Assembly: GCF_000002985.6 (NCBI RefSeq)
Contig: NC_003283.11
Location: 1-64,000, forward strand
Source of the DNA: Caenorhabditis elegans
Lineage: Eukaryota > Nematoda > Chromadorea > Rhabditida > Rhabditidae
Reading direction: 5' to 3'
Length of the DNA stretch: 64,000 bases
Part shown: positions 11,135 to 24,000 of the stretch, in pieces
Layout: every line of letters starts with the position of its first letter
How positions within the stretch are numbered: the stretch's first letter is position 1
Position numbers and translations under genes: made by a program
The notes under the pieces: model-generated
Told to the model about the DNA's origin: nothing
The model's input: the letters and a program-made list of their open reading frames with translations, nothing else
The model's database searches: none

Positions 11135-11594
11135 TTTGAAGGGGCCACAAACTCGTCGTTTGGCCGTGGAGCGCGTTTGCACCTCGATTGCACTTTTTCG
11201 CGCAAGAGCCCATAAGAGGAACTAAGTTATATCAGATTTTCACTGGAACACACAACAACTTCCAACAGATTAGCTTCCTACTCGGTACTCTTTTTTGCCC
11301 CCCCTTGCCTCATTGTCTACGGGAGGGGGATCCTCTTGTGTAATACGTTATTAAATTATGCCTGTCAGAGCAGCAACACACACAGACAAGTGAGTCGTCG
11401 ACTCAAAAAAAGAAGAGAAAATAGAAGAAGAAGTGGATCTTCTTCTTCTTTTTCGGCTTCTCACTTTTCTTGATGCACCATACTTTTTTTCTAGTTTCAC
11501 TTGCCTCTTTCTCTCTCAGTTCCCTGAAGATTTTCGTATTGTTCACAACTTGTTCTCGCGAACAATTCTACGAAAAACAGTCGTGTTTTTTATT

Positions 11595-11766
11595 ACGTGG
11601 AGTCAGAAAGTCCCATTTCGCTTTGATCTACAAAAAATGCGGGAGGAAATCGTAGACATCTCAACTGATTTCGCATGGTTAAGAGTGTGCTGACGTCACA
11701 ATTTTTCTGGGAAAAAATTCCGCATTTTTGTAGATCAAACCGCGATGAGACTTTCTGACACCACGT
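11595..11766. repeat. Palindromic ACGTGG...CCACGT element, copy B
   Basis: It starts ACGTGGAGTCAGAAAGTCCC and ends GACTTTCTGACACCACGT, with the same ATCTACAAAAAATGCGGGA arm and TTTTTGTAGATCAAACCG counter-arm as copy A. It lies only about 460 bp from copy A. Confidence 0.7.
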
Positions 11767-12938
11767 GTGGGCGGCAATTGCCGGAAATTTTAATTGTCGC
11801 CAAATTGCTGGTTTACCGATTGGTCGGAAATTTAAAAATTTTTGCAAGTTGCGTCTTAAGAAATCGAGATGCAATCGCGCTCCACGGTCACATGCTCCGC
11901 CCCTTTAGTTTGAGTCTCATTACATAGGTATTGGCAGCAGATCCGTTTTAAACGCTTTCAGTATTTTTTTTGAATTTTATGTCGAAATAATGTTTAAAAA
12001 TGATTATTTTCAAAAATATTGACATTGCAATTATTAAAAACAACGGAACAAATAACAAAAAAAACCAAAAAAATTCTAAAATGATTAAATTTACGGGTTT
12101 GCCACCAAATACCTAACGAGACCCAACGTTTGCGCAGCAAGTTCAATTGGCTTTGAAACACGATTGCGCTTCAATTGCGCACGTGGTCGCTGACTGTCTC
12201 AAAATTGCTATTTTCTCGCGGACGAGAAAACGTGAAAAAATTAGCAAAATGGCCTGCAAAACGGTGGAAGAGGAGTATTCCTCGTCCCCCGTTCGCGTAG
12301 TTCTCTTTCATCGAAATTAGGCAAAGAGGCAGCCAGTGAGCACGTGTATTGCGTATTAATCACATCCCCACAACGAAAACTGTGAAAAAACCGCTACAAA
12401 AATTCAAACTTCTCCTCGAGAAGTCCACGAACTACAAAAATTAAAAATTTCGAAAAAATGGATTTTCAGAATAAAAAAAATCAATTAAATTTGAAATTTG
12501 ATGTCCAGAAGAAGTTGACCAGGAAAATGTATCATTAAAGCGTGTTTTCACTACCACGAAGTCCCTCTCGCACACTATCTCGCTCTCTCAACATCCTGAA
12601 ATAAGTTTTTGTCAGTTTGGTCTCCATTTTTTTGTCTGCAAACGATAAAATCTAAAGATCCAAAAATAAAATTAGTTAGTTTTAACCTTGAAACCGCCCG
12701 TTTGAATTTAAAAAAAACAATGTGACTTGACATCACCGTCTGTGTTCGTCTAATGAAAAACAGCAGACCGAAAAAAAAACGGGTCTGTTTTAATTAAAAA
12801 CTGATAGCTAGGGCATTTTTAAGGGTCCCGGCACGAAAGAAACTTTTCATCTACAGTACCCGATGGCATTTTTTAATTTTCACAGATTCCGCTTTTTCGG
12901 ATCGATTTCAAAAAACTGTTCATAGAATCATAGAAAGT

Positions 12939-13065
12939 TGCCTCCTACCTACCTTCTTTTTTTACCAACCTACCTAACTGCCTACCTGACTACCTATCTA
13001 CCTATCTACATTACCTACCCTACCTACCCTACCTACCCCACCAACCCTACCTACCCTATCTACCC
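12939..13065 (+). repeat. (CTAC)/(CCTA) imperfect microsatellite
   Basis: An imperfect tandem of CTACCTAC, CTACCTAT and CCTACCCTACC units. The apparent Tyr/Thr/Pro-rich reading frame it creates is a by-product. Confidence 0.75.
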
Positions 13066-14577
13066 AAATTATTTTTATTATCAAAAAACTTTTTTTTTCC
13101 TATTTTTTTTTTCTGTTTTTCGAAAATTCAAAAATCATTCACTATATATTTTAGTATATAATATAATGCCCCAGAAAGTGGATAATCACTTTTCTGAAAA
13201 AATTAAATTACAGTACTCACTCTTTAAAGGCACACGGTAGAAATCAGGGGGAGTTAGTATTCTTCAAAACATCGCATAAGACAAATATGATGTTTCCGAT
13301 TTTTTTTTTTGATTTTCCTCTAGAATGTTGCTTCCGTCTCCTCAATCCATTTTCATTCCACATAGATTCTAAAACAGAAAAAAATCGATTCAGAAAAAAG
13401 TTAACAAAAAACCGTCGGGGTTTTTTTCTTCTTCCTCTCCCTCTTCTGACAAGAAAAAGACCGCACGTTTAATGTTCTAATAAAACATGTCTCGGTGTTT
13501 GGAGGCTCTCTTCATAGTCTCTCTGTATCTCTGTGCTCTTTCTCCCCCGACCACCACCACCACCACTACCTCCTTCAGCGTGTCGTCTCCAACTTTTCAT
13601 CAGTGCCGCCGCCGCCGCCAACAATTTTCATTTTCAAAAAAAAAAGAAGTTTTTTTGCGGATTCCCAAAAAAAAATGGTTCGCCGATGATAGGATCGGTT
13701 AATCGCAAACTTAATATAGCTCGCTGGAAACTAAAATTCCAAAATGACTCATTTTCAAACGTTCTTCTCAATTTCTTATGTTTAATACCAAAAGTTTGCT
13801 TGTGTTTGGTGGCTTGTAACCTTTTTTTTATCAGTTTCCCGGCGAGACCTAAAATAGAAATTTTTATCGAGCGCCCGACATTTAGCGGGTCCCGCCATTA
13901 ATTTCACGGCAAGAGCAGGAAACCGGGAGGTGTCGGCCGCAAGATAGTCTGTATTCTTTGGGGAAAACATTACAAAAAATTAACAAAAAATCCATAGTTT
14001 TTTTTTCTTTTTTCAAAAACACAGTTATTGTTTTGAAACCAGTGTTTTTATCAGAAAAAGTGGCTTGTCCCATAGTTGCAAAAAACTAAATTTTTTCTTT
14101 TAAAAAAATCCCGGGTCTCGACAAGAACAAAAATATAATTTCCCAAAATAGTGTGCACTTTTGAAGGTTACTGTAGCATCTAGATGTTTTGCCAAAAAAT
14201 ACGGTACCCGGGGTCTCGACACGACAAATTTTTATTAAATTCAGAAAGGTTTGCGCTTTTAATATTAGGTTTGCAAATAAGTTCTGGGTCAAAAATCATA
14301 ACTTTGTTCGCTGCGTATCGATTTTTATGAAACTTTAGAAATTTACGTTATCAACCATGATCTTTCCTTTGACAATAGTCACAACATTTTTGACCACCCC
14401 GAGTGTCCTAACTCGGAGCCAATTTTTTTCTGGCGCCGAGCACGACAAATTCGGCAAATTTGCCGTGCTTAACAAACTCCGAAAAATGTGATACTTATTT
14501 GATGTTTTTTGGAGCACCAAAACTACTGAATTCTGAATAAAAATCTGGTCTCTGAATGAGTTCCGTGTAGAAGGTCT

Positions 14578-15100
14578 GCTTAAAGAAAGAGTATCATCAA
14601 TGGGGAATTGTTTTAAAATTTAGTATTTGTATTCAAACTTCCTATTATGGCAAAAGAAAAACGGGAAAAATCCTTAGCATTTAGCCGTTGAAATCGACGA
14701 AAGTGACTGAAAGTGGCTGAGTTTGAATTTCGCGCGCAAATGAATCCTATTCTACCACACGATTTCTAGGCCATATTCGTTTAATATTGATTTAAATGTG
14801 ATTATTTCAAATTTTAATTAATTTATCTTTCTCAAAAAGTTAAAGAAAACTGAGACGGAGGAAATGTATAACTTACTTTAAAAAAACAATACATAACATA
14901 ATAAAAAATTAGATTGCTCCTCGTGGCCTAGACTTGTCTAGGTAAATTTTAAAGCTTTTTCAATGATTTTTCTGACTTAAAATGCTGAATGTTAACGGAA
15001 TTTCCCGTTTTTCTTTTGCAATAATTGGAAGTTTGAATACAAATACTACATTTTAAAGCAATTTCCCCATTGACGATACTCTCCTTTTTTCTTTAAGCAT
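14578..15100. repeat. Foldback (inverted-repeat) element
   Basis: The left arm starts TGCTTAAAGAAAGAGTATC and continues through GTATTTGTATTCAAACTTCC and AAGAAAAACGGGAAA. The right arm carries these in inverse order and ends with GATACTCTCC...CTTTAAGCA. Arms are about 110 bp with small differences, and the interior is unrelated AT-rich sequence. No open frame resembles a transposase, so it is a non-autonomous element. Confidence 0.65.
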
Positions 15101-15196
15101 CAAAATAACTCAATTTCATGTCATTTTACTAAATTTTTGGGGACAAAATCAATAGTTTTGGCCAAAATTGTATTGTCAAATTTAATCCCCCTAAAA

Positions 15197-15214
15197 AATC
15201 CCCCCCCCCCCCCG
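15197..15214 (+). repeat. Poly(C) run
   Basis: An unbroken run of about 18 C residues, a known feature of worm genomes that can act as a G-quadruplex-forming tract on the opposite strand and is deletion-prone without the DOG-1 helicase. The run is seen directly; the DOG-1 link is established knowledge about such tracts. Confidence 0.8.
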
Positions 15215-15267
15215 TTTTCGTAAACCAAACCGCATAAAATCGGTCTATTAGTTCAGGCCTGGGGGTT

Positions 15268-15446
15268 CACGTGGTGTCAGAGTGTCTCATTTTGGATTGA
15301 TCTACGTTGATCTACAAAAAATGCGGAAGAAGAGACGCAAGGGTCTTCACTGATTTCGCATGGTTAAGAACGTGCTGACGACAAATCTTTTTGCGCGAAA
15401 AATTCCCGCATTTTTTGTAGATCAAACCGTAATGGGACAGCCTTAC
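15268..15446. repeat. Palindromic CACGTGGTGTCAG element, copy C
   Basis: It starts CACGTGGTGTCAGAGTGTC, contains TGATCTACAAAAAATGCGG and the counter-arm TTTTTTGTAGATCAAACCG, and ends AATGGGACAGCC. It belongs to the same family as 10949 and 11595. Confidence 0.7.
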
Positions 15447-15860
15447 TGGGGTTTTTGAGTCCGTGCCGGCCACCTATGGCGTCACCCCCACTATACCAAA
15501 AACCCTCCATTAACATCAACCTCCATTTTTTTTTCAGAAACCTTTTACTCCTTTTCTGATTTCCCGCCCAATTTCCTGTTTCTTTCGTACTACTCCCATC
15601 TCCATTTTTCGCTCCAATGAAGCTTCTGATTCTTTTCTTTTTGCTGCTGTGCCGGGGCCGGGGGATAGCCGGGGCAGACGAGAAAAAAATGAGAGCCTTT
15701 TTCACCACTGCCAGCTCTCTTTTGCCTCTCTCTCCCTTTCGCTTAATTATTCAGTCAGACTAATGGCAGGCCCCTTCTCGCGCCCCGATCGACCGAAGTA
15801 GTAATGCACCCAATTCTTCAGCCTTTTCCGCATTTTTTCCAACCCTTTTTTTATTATTCA

Positions 15861-15861
<1 letters not shown>

Positions 15862-15907
<46 letters not shown>
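15862..15907 (+). repeat. (CT)n microsatellite
   Basis: About 22 CT dinucleotides inside a pyrimidine-rich block (15530-15910). It could mark a promoter, but no linked exon is visible. Confidence 0.9.
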
Positions 15908-15909
<2 letters not shown>

Positions 15910-16060
15910 ACCTGTCTTTTTTGTGACATATTCAAAAGCTTTTCCTGTTTGCAGGGCGGTTTTGTTTTCCTTTTTCTTTGTAGAACACGGGACATCGTTT
16001 TTTTTTAATTTTTCTTGGAATTTTAGAGAGATCCAATTGTTCCTGGCTGAAATCGCCCAA

Positions 16061-16348
16061 AATTTGCCTTAGATTTAGGCTTAGCCTTAGGTTTATTCTC
16101 AGCATTAAACTTAATCTTAGGGTTAAGTTTACGCCTAGGCTTAGGCATAGGCTCAACCTTAGACTTACTTTAGGCCTAGGCTTAGGCGTCGGATTAAGCT
16201 TAGACTTGTTCTTACGCTTAGGCTCATGCTTAGGATAAGGCTTAGGATTAGGCTTAGACTTAGAATTAGACGTTGACTTAGGTTTAGGTTTAGGTTTAGG
16301 CGTAGGCATAGGTTTAGACTTAGGATTATGCTTAAGCAAATTTTTAGG
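16061..16348 (+). repeat. Degenerate interstitial telomere-like block (TTAGGC-type)
   Basis: About 290 bp of imperfect TTAGGC/TTAGGT/TTAGAC hexamers running in the G-rich orientation, opposite to the chromosome-end tract. Hexamers differ at one or two positions, so the block is old. The Lys/Pro repeat frame on the minus strand across it is a translation artefact. Smaller related blocks lie at 38547-38600, 43983-44012 and 54921-54962. Confidence 0.85.
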
Positions 16349-16505
16349 CAAAATGCTGAGAATGTGCGGTTCGGAGATATCACAAAGCGGTGCAGAAAGT
16401 TGTGCAGTGAGCTTCATACCTATTTCAAAGTGCAGTGAAGTACCCTAGAAAGCTTCCAACTCGCTAGATGGTCCCCCTTACCCTCATTTCTGTTTTTCGC
16501 CTCCT

Positions 16506-16604
16506 TCTCCCCCCCCCCCCCATCTTTTCCATCTGCTATCATCTGACTATCAGTCAGCACATACACAAGTGCCTCTACACACACACACACACACACACTC
16601 ACTC
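16506..16604 (+). repeat. Poly(C) run and (CA)n microsatellite
   Basis: A run of about 11 C near 16509-16520 is followed by (AC)n at about 16578-16599. Both sit in a pyrimidine-rich block on the plus strand. Confidence 0.8.
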
Positions 16605-17315
16605 ACACAACATAGTTTGTTGTACTGCCCATTTCGTTATCAATCAATCTGCATAACCAGATCACTTGCCTCTTTGCCTACCAATCATCGTGCCGCTTTT
16701 CTTATTTTAGGGGGAACTTTTGGCGCAAAAATTTTCTTGAAGAAACTCTCTTTTCGAAAACCCCTATAGAGAATGGCTGTTACACATAAACATACAGTAC
16801 CCCATTATTCCTGTGCCGGAACTCTTCGGTTTAGTACTATTTTATAGCTTCCGTTTGAACTTCTTCACTTTTTTCAAAGCCAAATGTATTTTTTTTAAAC
16901 TTTTTTGCTGCAAAAACCGACTTTAAATGTAGGTTCAAAACTGAGCTTGTTCTTCGCCAAATTCTATTGACTTTTTGGCTTTTCCAGTTTGCCTTCCGTT
17001 TTTTTTGCGGCCAACTCTGTGAAAATTGAACATGACAGATACTTACCAACAAATTATGCAATTTTTTTCCTCAAAAGCTTTTAACAGAAAAAACACATAA
17101 ATTGGACGAAAGTGACGGATTTTATATCATCATCTATCCGTTAATTTTTTTTGTTGTTTTTTTGTTTTGCGAAAAACTTTTGAAAGTGTGATCCCACGTT
17201 CTTTTCTTGTCTGCGTCTCTTTTAAATTTGGGTTCTCTCGATAAAGTTGAAAATTTGCGGAATCTCGACACATTTTTTGATGAAGGCACAACAATTTATA
17301 ATTTTTTGCCTCTAA

Positions 17316-17462
17316 AACATGGTGCATCGACCGATATTTTCTAATTTGATAAAAAAAAGAAAGTTTTCATGTGGAAATTTTATTATCTTTATAGGAACTT
17401 TAAGTTTTTATTTTGTATTAAAATTCAAAAACAATCATTAGTCGATGCACCATGTTTTTGAA
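17316..17462. repeat. Hairpin repeat with AAAACATGGTGCATCGAC termini
   Basis: AAAACATGGTGCATCGACCG on the left is mirrored by AGTCGATGCACCATGTTTTT on the right. The same terminal motif recurs at about 17817, 18050 and 49852, so it is a dispersed short foldback family. Confidence 0.6.
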
Positions 17463-18540
17463 ACTGCGTTTCAAGGTACAAAGTGGAAAATTCCAATCAA
17501 AAACTTAATTTTTTGCAAATTGTCGTAAAAAAATTGACTTGGTGTTTTTTGGCAGTGCCCACGTTTTTTTTAAATCACAGGGCTTAAAATATTATAGGTG
17601 GAGTAACGCCAGTGGGAAATTGCTTTAAAACACGCCTATGGTACCATAATGACAAAATATCATGATAAAAAATTCTAAATTTTATATGATTTTTGAAAAT
17701 TGAAAAATTTCAGTTTTTGCCTAATTCCAATTTGAATTTCCGCCAAAAAAGAAATATATTTTTTGTTGATTTTTTTCGTCACTCGAAATCAAAATTTCTT
17801 AAATTTTCCAATTTAAAAACATGGTGCATCAACTGATACTTTTCGAAATTTGTTCAAAATGAAAACTTTAAAACTCAAAAACTCCGAAATTTTCCCATCG
17901 AAAACCGTATTTTCCGTAAATTGTCCTAAGATCTGGTGTGCTTACTATTAGTTTGTGTGTGCGTACTTACGCAAAAGCGTTTATAAAAACTATTCCTAAA
18001 CAAAAATTTACATTCCACACCACTTTTCACTCTGAAACGCAACTTTTAAAACATGGTGCATCTACTAATTTTTTAATGGTAATGTTTCAATTTTTGACCA
18101 AAACCACGAGTTGCAGGCTATGCAGGCAGGCAGGCAGGCCTATTTCCTATTTCCTATTTCCACTAGCCGTGAATTTTTCCCTTCAATTTCGAAATCCGAT
18201 CTCTGCTGCCCTCCCCCGGCTGGCTTCCATCACTTCCGACGACGTCATACCAGCGCCCTTCGTGTCTAATATGTTAATCGATGCTGTATTTTTTCTCTTT
18301 TGATAGCGAAATCCTTGATTTCCAGAAAAAATCACAACTTTCTCTAATTCTCCAATCTCTTGTTGGTTTTCTAACTCGGCGATAATGGAATTTGTTACTC
18401 GATCGATATAGGCACCGCCTCCCACTTAAATTGGCGGCTCTTTTCATCTTTCGACACTCTCGGTTTTATATTCGCAAATTCCATACATTTTTCATACGTT
18501 GTTATCATTGGAAAATAACTATCAAAGTTCAAAAAATCGG

Positions 18541-19050
18541 CAAACTGTCGGTTTGTCGATTTGCCGGAAATTTTCAACTCCGGCAAATTGCCGATTTGCC
18601 GTTTGCCGGAAATTTTTAGAGAAATTTTTATAAGACGGAAGCATTTAAAGCTATATCATTCGGAAGAATTTCCCGTTTTCTTTGAATATTTTCATAGAAT
18701 TTGCTTTCTTTTCAAAATAAATGTAGGAACATTTATAGGATGTGTACCATTTTGCCGATGAAAACTGAAATTCTAAAGTTATCAACAAAAATAACGTGCA
18801 AAACCATAAATTGCCGAGAATTTTCGGCAGTTGGCGTTTTTCCAGCAAATTTGGCAATCGGGCAATTTGCCGGGCTGCCGATTTGCGGGAAATTTTCGAT
18901 TCCGGCAATTTGCCGATTTGTCGAATGTTTTAAATTATCGGCAATTTACCGATTTGCCGGAAATATTCCATTCCGGCAATTTGCCCGTTCGCCGGAAATT
19001 TTCGATTCCGGCAATTTGACGATTTGCCGGAAAAAAGTTTGCCGCTCACC
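18541..19050. repeat. GGCAAATTGCCG-rich repeat cluster
   Basis: Dense alternation of GCAAATTGCCGATTTGCCGG and its complement, ending AAAAAAGTTTGCCGCTCACCCCTGG. The same family occurs at 35695-36076, 39770-39965, 46055-46500, 47100-47290, 48195-48490, 50395-50780, 57330-57425 and 62222-62625. Complete copies are bounded by GGGTGGGCAGCAAAC and its inverse. Confidence 0.75.
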
Positions 19051-19122
19051 CCTGGTCTCACTCATTTGTCCCGAAACGTCTAAAATTTACAACATTTTAA
19101 GCTCACTTTCTTATTTTTAATA

Positions 19123-20662
19123 TATTAGGTCAAGGAATAAGTTTTGTCGTTTTTTCTCAGTTTTGATTTTTTCTCAAATGTTTTTTTGTAGTTATATAGA
19201 AGACTGTTAGCAATGACAAGCCTATCAATATCAGTCAAATGAGGCGCCTTTAATAATATTTCCAGCTCAAAACTGTGACAACGAAAAAAAAAATTTTTTT
19301 CGATTTTTTTCATTTCTTCGTGAAACCAAAAAGTTTACATACCCTGAAGTATTAGACAGTTAGTTAATTACAATCGTGCAATATCAGCTCCAGGCACCCT
19401 CTTTTGGTAGCGCTAGATATGTTTGAATTGTCAAAAGTGCTTGCAAAAATGACTTTTTTAACTTTGAGCGGCGCTAACTTGAGGTACGTGAAAGATACAA
19501 AAATGTAATCAATTACAATATTAACAAGCACATCAATAACTACATTTGATTAGTTGACCACTTTTTTGTATATGCACTGGTTGCTGAGCTACGATGAGTT
19601 TTAGTGGAGCTGGTCCAATTTTTCAAAACTCCTTTCTTTTCACTATATGGCCCGTAACTCCGAAACCAGTTGACCGATCGAAAAATGTTTAACTAATAAA
19701 ACATTTATCTGTTTATTATAAGCATTTAATAATTTGTAAATTTTGTATGTTACTCATGTTTGCAAAGTTAAAAGCTATCAAAAAAGGTAATACACATAGT
19801 TTTGAAAAAATAGGAAAATTGTTCAATAATTGAGTTTTTCTCCCCATAAAAGAAGCGTTGACTAGGAAAAATGAATGCAATTTTTTAGTTAGCAGGTACA
19901 CATTATTATTCAAAAGTATTTAGAAGTTTATCTAAGAAAAATTTTTTTTCAATTTTTTTCAAAATTTTTTTCGAAATTTTTTACAAATTTCCACATGTTT
20001 TCTTAAAGGACGCATATCTTTGCCCGAATGAAGTACATTAAAATATTTTAAATTGGAAAATGTTTATAATAAACAGATAAATGTTTTGTTAGTTGAACAT
20101 TTTTCGATCGGTCAACTGGTTTCGGAGTTACGGGTCATAAAGTGAAAAGAAAGGAGTTTTGAAAAATTGGGCCAGCTCCACTAAAACTCATCGTAGCTCA
20201 GCAACCAGTGCATATACAAAAAAATGATCAACTAATAAAATGTAGCTATTGATGTGTTTGTTAATGTTGTAGTTGATTACATTTTTGTATCTTTTACGTG
20301 CCTCCAGTTAGCGCCGCTCAAAGTTAAAAAAGTCATTTTTGCAAGCACTTTTGACAATTCAAACATATCTAGCGCTACCAAAAGAGGGTGCCTGGAGCTG
20401 ATATTGCACGATTGTAATTAACTAACTGTCTAATACTTCAGGGCATGTAAACTTTTTGGTTTCACAAAGAAATGAAAAAAATCGAAAAAAATTTTTTTTT
20501 TCGTTGTCACAGTTTTGAGCTGGAAATATTATTAAAGGCGCCTGATTTGACTGATATTGATAAACTTGTCATTGCTAACAGTCTTCTATATAACTACAAA
20601 AAAACATTTGAGAAAAAATCAAAACTGAGAAAAAACGACAAAACTTATTCCTTGACCTAATA
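19123..20662. mobile_element. 1.5-kb mariner-type foldback element with 597-bp inverted arms
   Basis: The element starts TTAGGTCAAGGAATAAGT at 19125 and ends with the inverse at 20660, with TA on both outer sides as in Tc1/mariner target-site duplication. The left arm 19125-19721 and right arm 20064-20660 are both 597 bp and highly similar. Each arm carries the same 62-codon frame (minus 19125-19313, plus 20472-20660), starting with Lys/Phe-rich residues and ending in the terminal TAA. No full transposase is present. Size and palindromic structure resemble C. elegans Tc6, which I recall as about 1.6 kb and foldback, but identity was not checked. Confidence 0.8.
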
Positions 20663-20938
20663 GTTTTTTTGACATACAGGCATGATAAAAGTTGGAATAA
20701 ATGTGGAAATTTTCTATGAAATGAGCAAAATGTGTTGACGGTTTATCTCTCTTACCTTACAATGACTCATAAATTTTCTCATTTTATTTTTCACCTGAAA
20801 ATCTTGTAAAAAAACGTTTTTCAGCCAGACCCCTCTCCACACGTACTCTATATCGGCTCAACACACACGGAGGAGAGCCACGTGGCAGGGAAAGACGACG
20901 GCGCAACGTCGTCGCGTCGCCTTCTTCGCATCTTCTGA

Positions 20939-20947
20939 ATATTTCAG
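20939..20947 (+). promoter_or_regulatory. Splice or trans-splice acceptor upstream of egl-8 ATG
   Basis: GAATATTTCAG ends at 20947, 59 bases before the egl-8 ATG at 21007, after a T-rich stretch. It is either an SL acceptor or the 3' end of a 5'UTR intron. The preceding GC-rich sequence (20820-20930, CGACGGCGCAACGTCGTCG palindrome) could be promoter or 5' exon. Confidence 0.5.
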
Positions 20948-21006
20948 AAGAAGGAGAATTATTGTAGTTGAAGACTTTATTTTTTCCTGGTAACCGGCAA
21001 GAAGAG

Positions 21007-24000
21007 ATGGCAAAGGAGTTCCAGTTCAATTGGAAGCCCACTATTATCCCTGAACTTCTTCATGGATCGGTTTTCGATCGATATGATGATGTGAGCTTTT
21101 TTTAAAGACCTGATGTAGAGGTGTGCGGCAAATTTGCAGAGAAGGGCAAATTAAAAAAATAATAAAAAGAGATTGTCGAGTTTGCCGTACTCGGCAATTA
21201 TTGAAAATTGGATATGCTCTACGAATAGATACATGAAAACTGATAAGCTCTCTTTTAATTGTCCCTTTGAAAAATCCGAGTAACGAAAAAAAAAACAAGA
21301 ACTGCACGAATGCGATGTTGATCATTTTATTATTCTTAAAATCGCTTAAAGGGTCGTGGAGTCAAATTGTTTATTCCTTTTTTTAGTGATCCAAAATTGT
21401 CTGAAAACATCGAATTTCATAATGAAACTTCTTTGAAACTTCTCGGAAAAAAAAATTATGGCGCCTCAAAAAATGACAAAAATTAGATTAAAAAAAACGA
21501 CTTGTCAATGTCGGAGCGGCTGGAAACTAACTTTTTTTGAAATCTCCGTCTCATAGGAGAAAACTGAGTTTTTACCACTTTTTGAATGTAAAAAATAAAA
21601 ATTTGATCGTTTTTTGAAAAGTTTAGCTGAAAACCAACAAAGTTGTAAATTTTCAATTTTTATATTGCATAGTCGACTCCGTCCTATAAGTAGGGGTTCC
21701 ATGCAAACGCCTGCGGCGCAGAATCCAAAAAATGTCGGCCGCAACGAACAAACCGGCTTTCGCACTATATGGTATAGATACCAAGCTTTTGACTTATCGC
21801 CATAGTGCAGCAATGAGACCCGGCGTGATGCCCTGAAACTGCCCCATGGACGTCTTAAACAATTTCCCTACTGACGATACTTCATTTTTTAACTAAAAAA
21901 GGAAACAAGCCAGCAATTTTCCTGAATACTAATCCCATTTCTTCCAATCAGTGATGATGCGTTTTTGACTAGAATTTAGGTTTCTTTGTTTGATAAGAAG
22001 AATAAAGAGCATTACAAGAGTTGCTTGTTGCTCCCGATTCACTGATAACAACTGGACGTAAGAATTAAAAAAAGAGACATTTAGAGATAGATAGATATGG
22101 CTACTTTTTTAGCTGATTGCATGAAAAAACAACATTTCCACGTGTCAGTGAACAATTTAGGTAATTTCAATATTTCGGAAGAGAACTTTGATAAGAAAAT
22201 TGCTATATTGAAATTATTGAAAATGAATTGAAATTTTCTTTTTCTGGAAATAAAATTTGCTACAATATTTTCAATTATTTGATTTCTTTGCAGAGAAACT
22301 TCAATTTTCAAAAAAAAAGGTATATAAAACACCTGAAAATTTTCTGTTTCTCAAAAAATTATTATACTTTTTTTCAGAAAAAATAGCTTTAAAATATGCC
22401 GAAAGTTATCAAAAAGTTAAAATTTCCCTGAAAAATTTACAATTGGACAAACTCATAAAATTCACAATTTTTCTCACAAATTCACTTATTACAGGAAAGT
22501 ACGTGTCTGGAACTAAATGCTCAAGTTCGAATTGACGAGAACGGTTTCTTTCTCCGGTGGCTGATCGAAGGAAAAGATGCTGTCGTACTCGATATGGGCC
22601 AAATATGGGAAGCTCGCACGGGCGGCCTACCCAAAGACGGCCGAATTATGTTCGAATTGGAGCAGCGCGGAGCCAGCGAAACGATAGCTGAACGCACGAT
22701 ATGGATCACGCATGGCCAGGATTTAGTCAATGTTCAGTCGTTTTTTCTTGTCGCCGAAAGTGTCGAGTTGGCAAAAACGTGTAGAGCGGGCATTAATGAT
22801 ATTCTAAAGTCGTCCAGAATACGACACGTGTGTCCAACTACCCAATTGATGAAATAGTGAGTTATTAATTTTATTTACATTTGAAAATAGACATTTTGAT
22901 TCTACTGAAAACTATTCAAAAATATTCAAAAAATTGGTACACAACCTGAACTCTTAAATAGTATTGCATAAGGTGTCGGCCGCCACTTCTGAGGCGTTAT
23001 CTGGCACCCACAAGGTGTCGTCTGCTACCGGTGAGGTGTCGGCTGCTACCCATAAAATATTGACTGTTACCCATGAAATATCGGCTGCTACCCATGAAGT
23101 GTCGGCTGCTACTTACTTGATTTTCTCAAAAAAATCACCTAAACATCGAATATTTCAGCCATACATGGCTCACCATGAATGTCAACGAACGACGAAAAAT
23201 CCCGATCAAGTTGATAATCAAAACATTTTCGTCTGGAAAACCTGAAAAAATGGTTCAAAAGTGTCTAAATGACTTGGGTCTTGGAGGCGATAAGGTATGA
23301 GTTTTGTTTAAAAAAATGTAATTTAGAACAAAAAAAATTATTATGTATGCCTGTTGTGCTGTGCTCTGAATATTTCTCTATCCTCATTTTTTCCGATTTA
23401 ATTTTTGATAGGTTTTCTCCGCAAATTTTCCACTTCAGTGCATGGCACACAAACGGCATGTTATAGTAATTTTCCAATTTTCCAAAAGAACGTATATTTC
23501 TTGAATTTTGTATACATTTCTGTGTGGTGTTTGTTGTATGTACTGGTCTCCTTTCATTTAGTACACGCCGGCACGGGTCATCAATCGATCGATGGGCAAG
23601 AAGTTTCGGAATTTCTACAAGTGCAGTCGGGGACGAAAACGAAAGGTTTGACATGTTGTGAAGCTGGGTTTTTTTTCAGAATTTTTTATTTATCGTGAAT
23701 GATCTTTTTTGCATGTAGACTTTCTATCTTGAAAAAAAGTGAAAAAAGTTTTTTTTTAAGTCTAAAATTTTCAAATAAATGGTATGTTTCAGGAGCGCGA
23801 AGAACTTGACGTCGACATCCTCACCTTTGAAAAATTCCAGAGGCTCTATAACAAGATTTGTCCGAGAACCGAAGTTCAAGAGCTGTTTGTTAAATTGTGA
23901 GTTTTTCTTCTCAAAAATAAAATTACTGACTTTTTTGTTGTAATTGCAGATTTCTGATATATTGGAAAATGTATTTTTCAAAAAAAAATTGCCTTAACTA

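Larger units (their letters stand above)
7830..20947. other. 13-kb interval between ife-3 and egl-8 with no supported gene
   Basis: Open frames here are short, AT-rich or simple-sequence and lack paired splice sites with coding character. The interval holds pyrimidine-rich promoter-like blocks (8540-9290, 13490-13620, 15530-15910, 16440-16680), short inverted-repeat elements, a degenerate telomere-like block and a mariner-type foldback. Upstream promoters or untranslated exons of egl-8 (plus) or ife-3 (minus) could lie here; sequence alone cannot decide. Confidence 0.55.

Noticed and set aside
13487..13702. 71-codon frame with a signal-peptide-like start
   Set aside because: The hydrophobic start comes from a CT-rich tract followed by ACC and GCC simple repeats and poly(A); no splice sites or conserved features.
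15932..16417. 161-codon minus-strand Lys/Pro repeat protein
   Set aside because: It is the translation of a degenerate TTAGGC telomere-like block; composition is explained by the hexamer.
18183..18425. 80-codon minus-strand frame with a mixed-charge composition
   Set aside because: Short, with no acceptable start context or splice partners; adjoining frames do not extend it.
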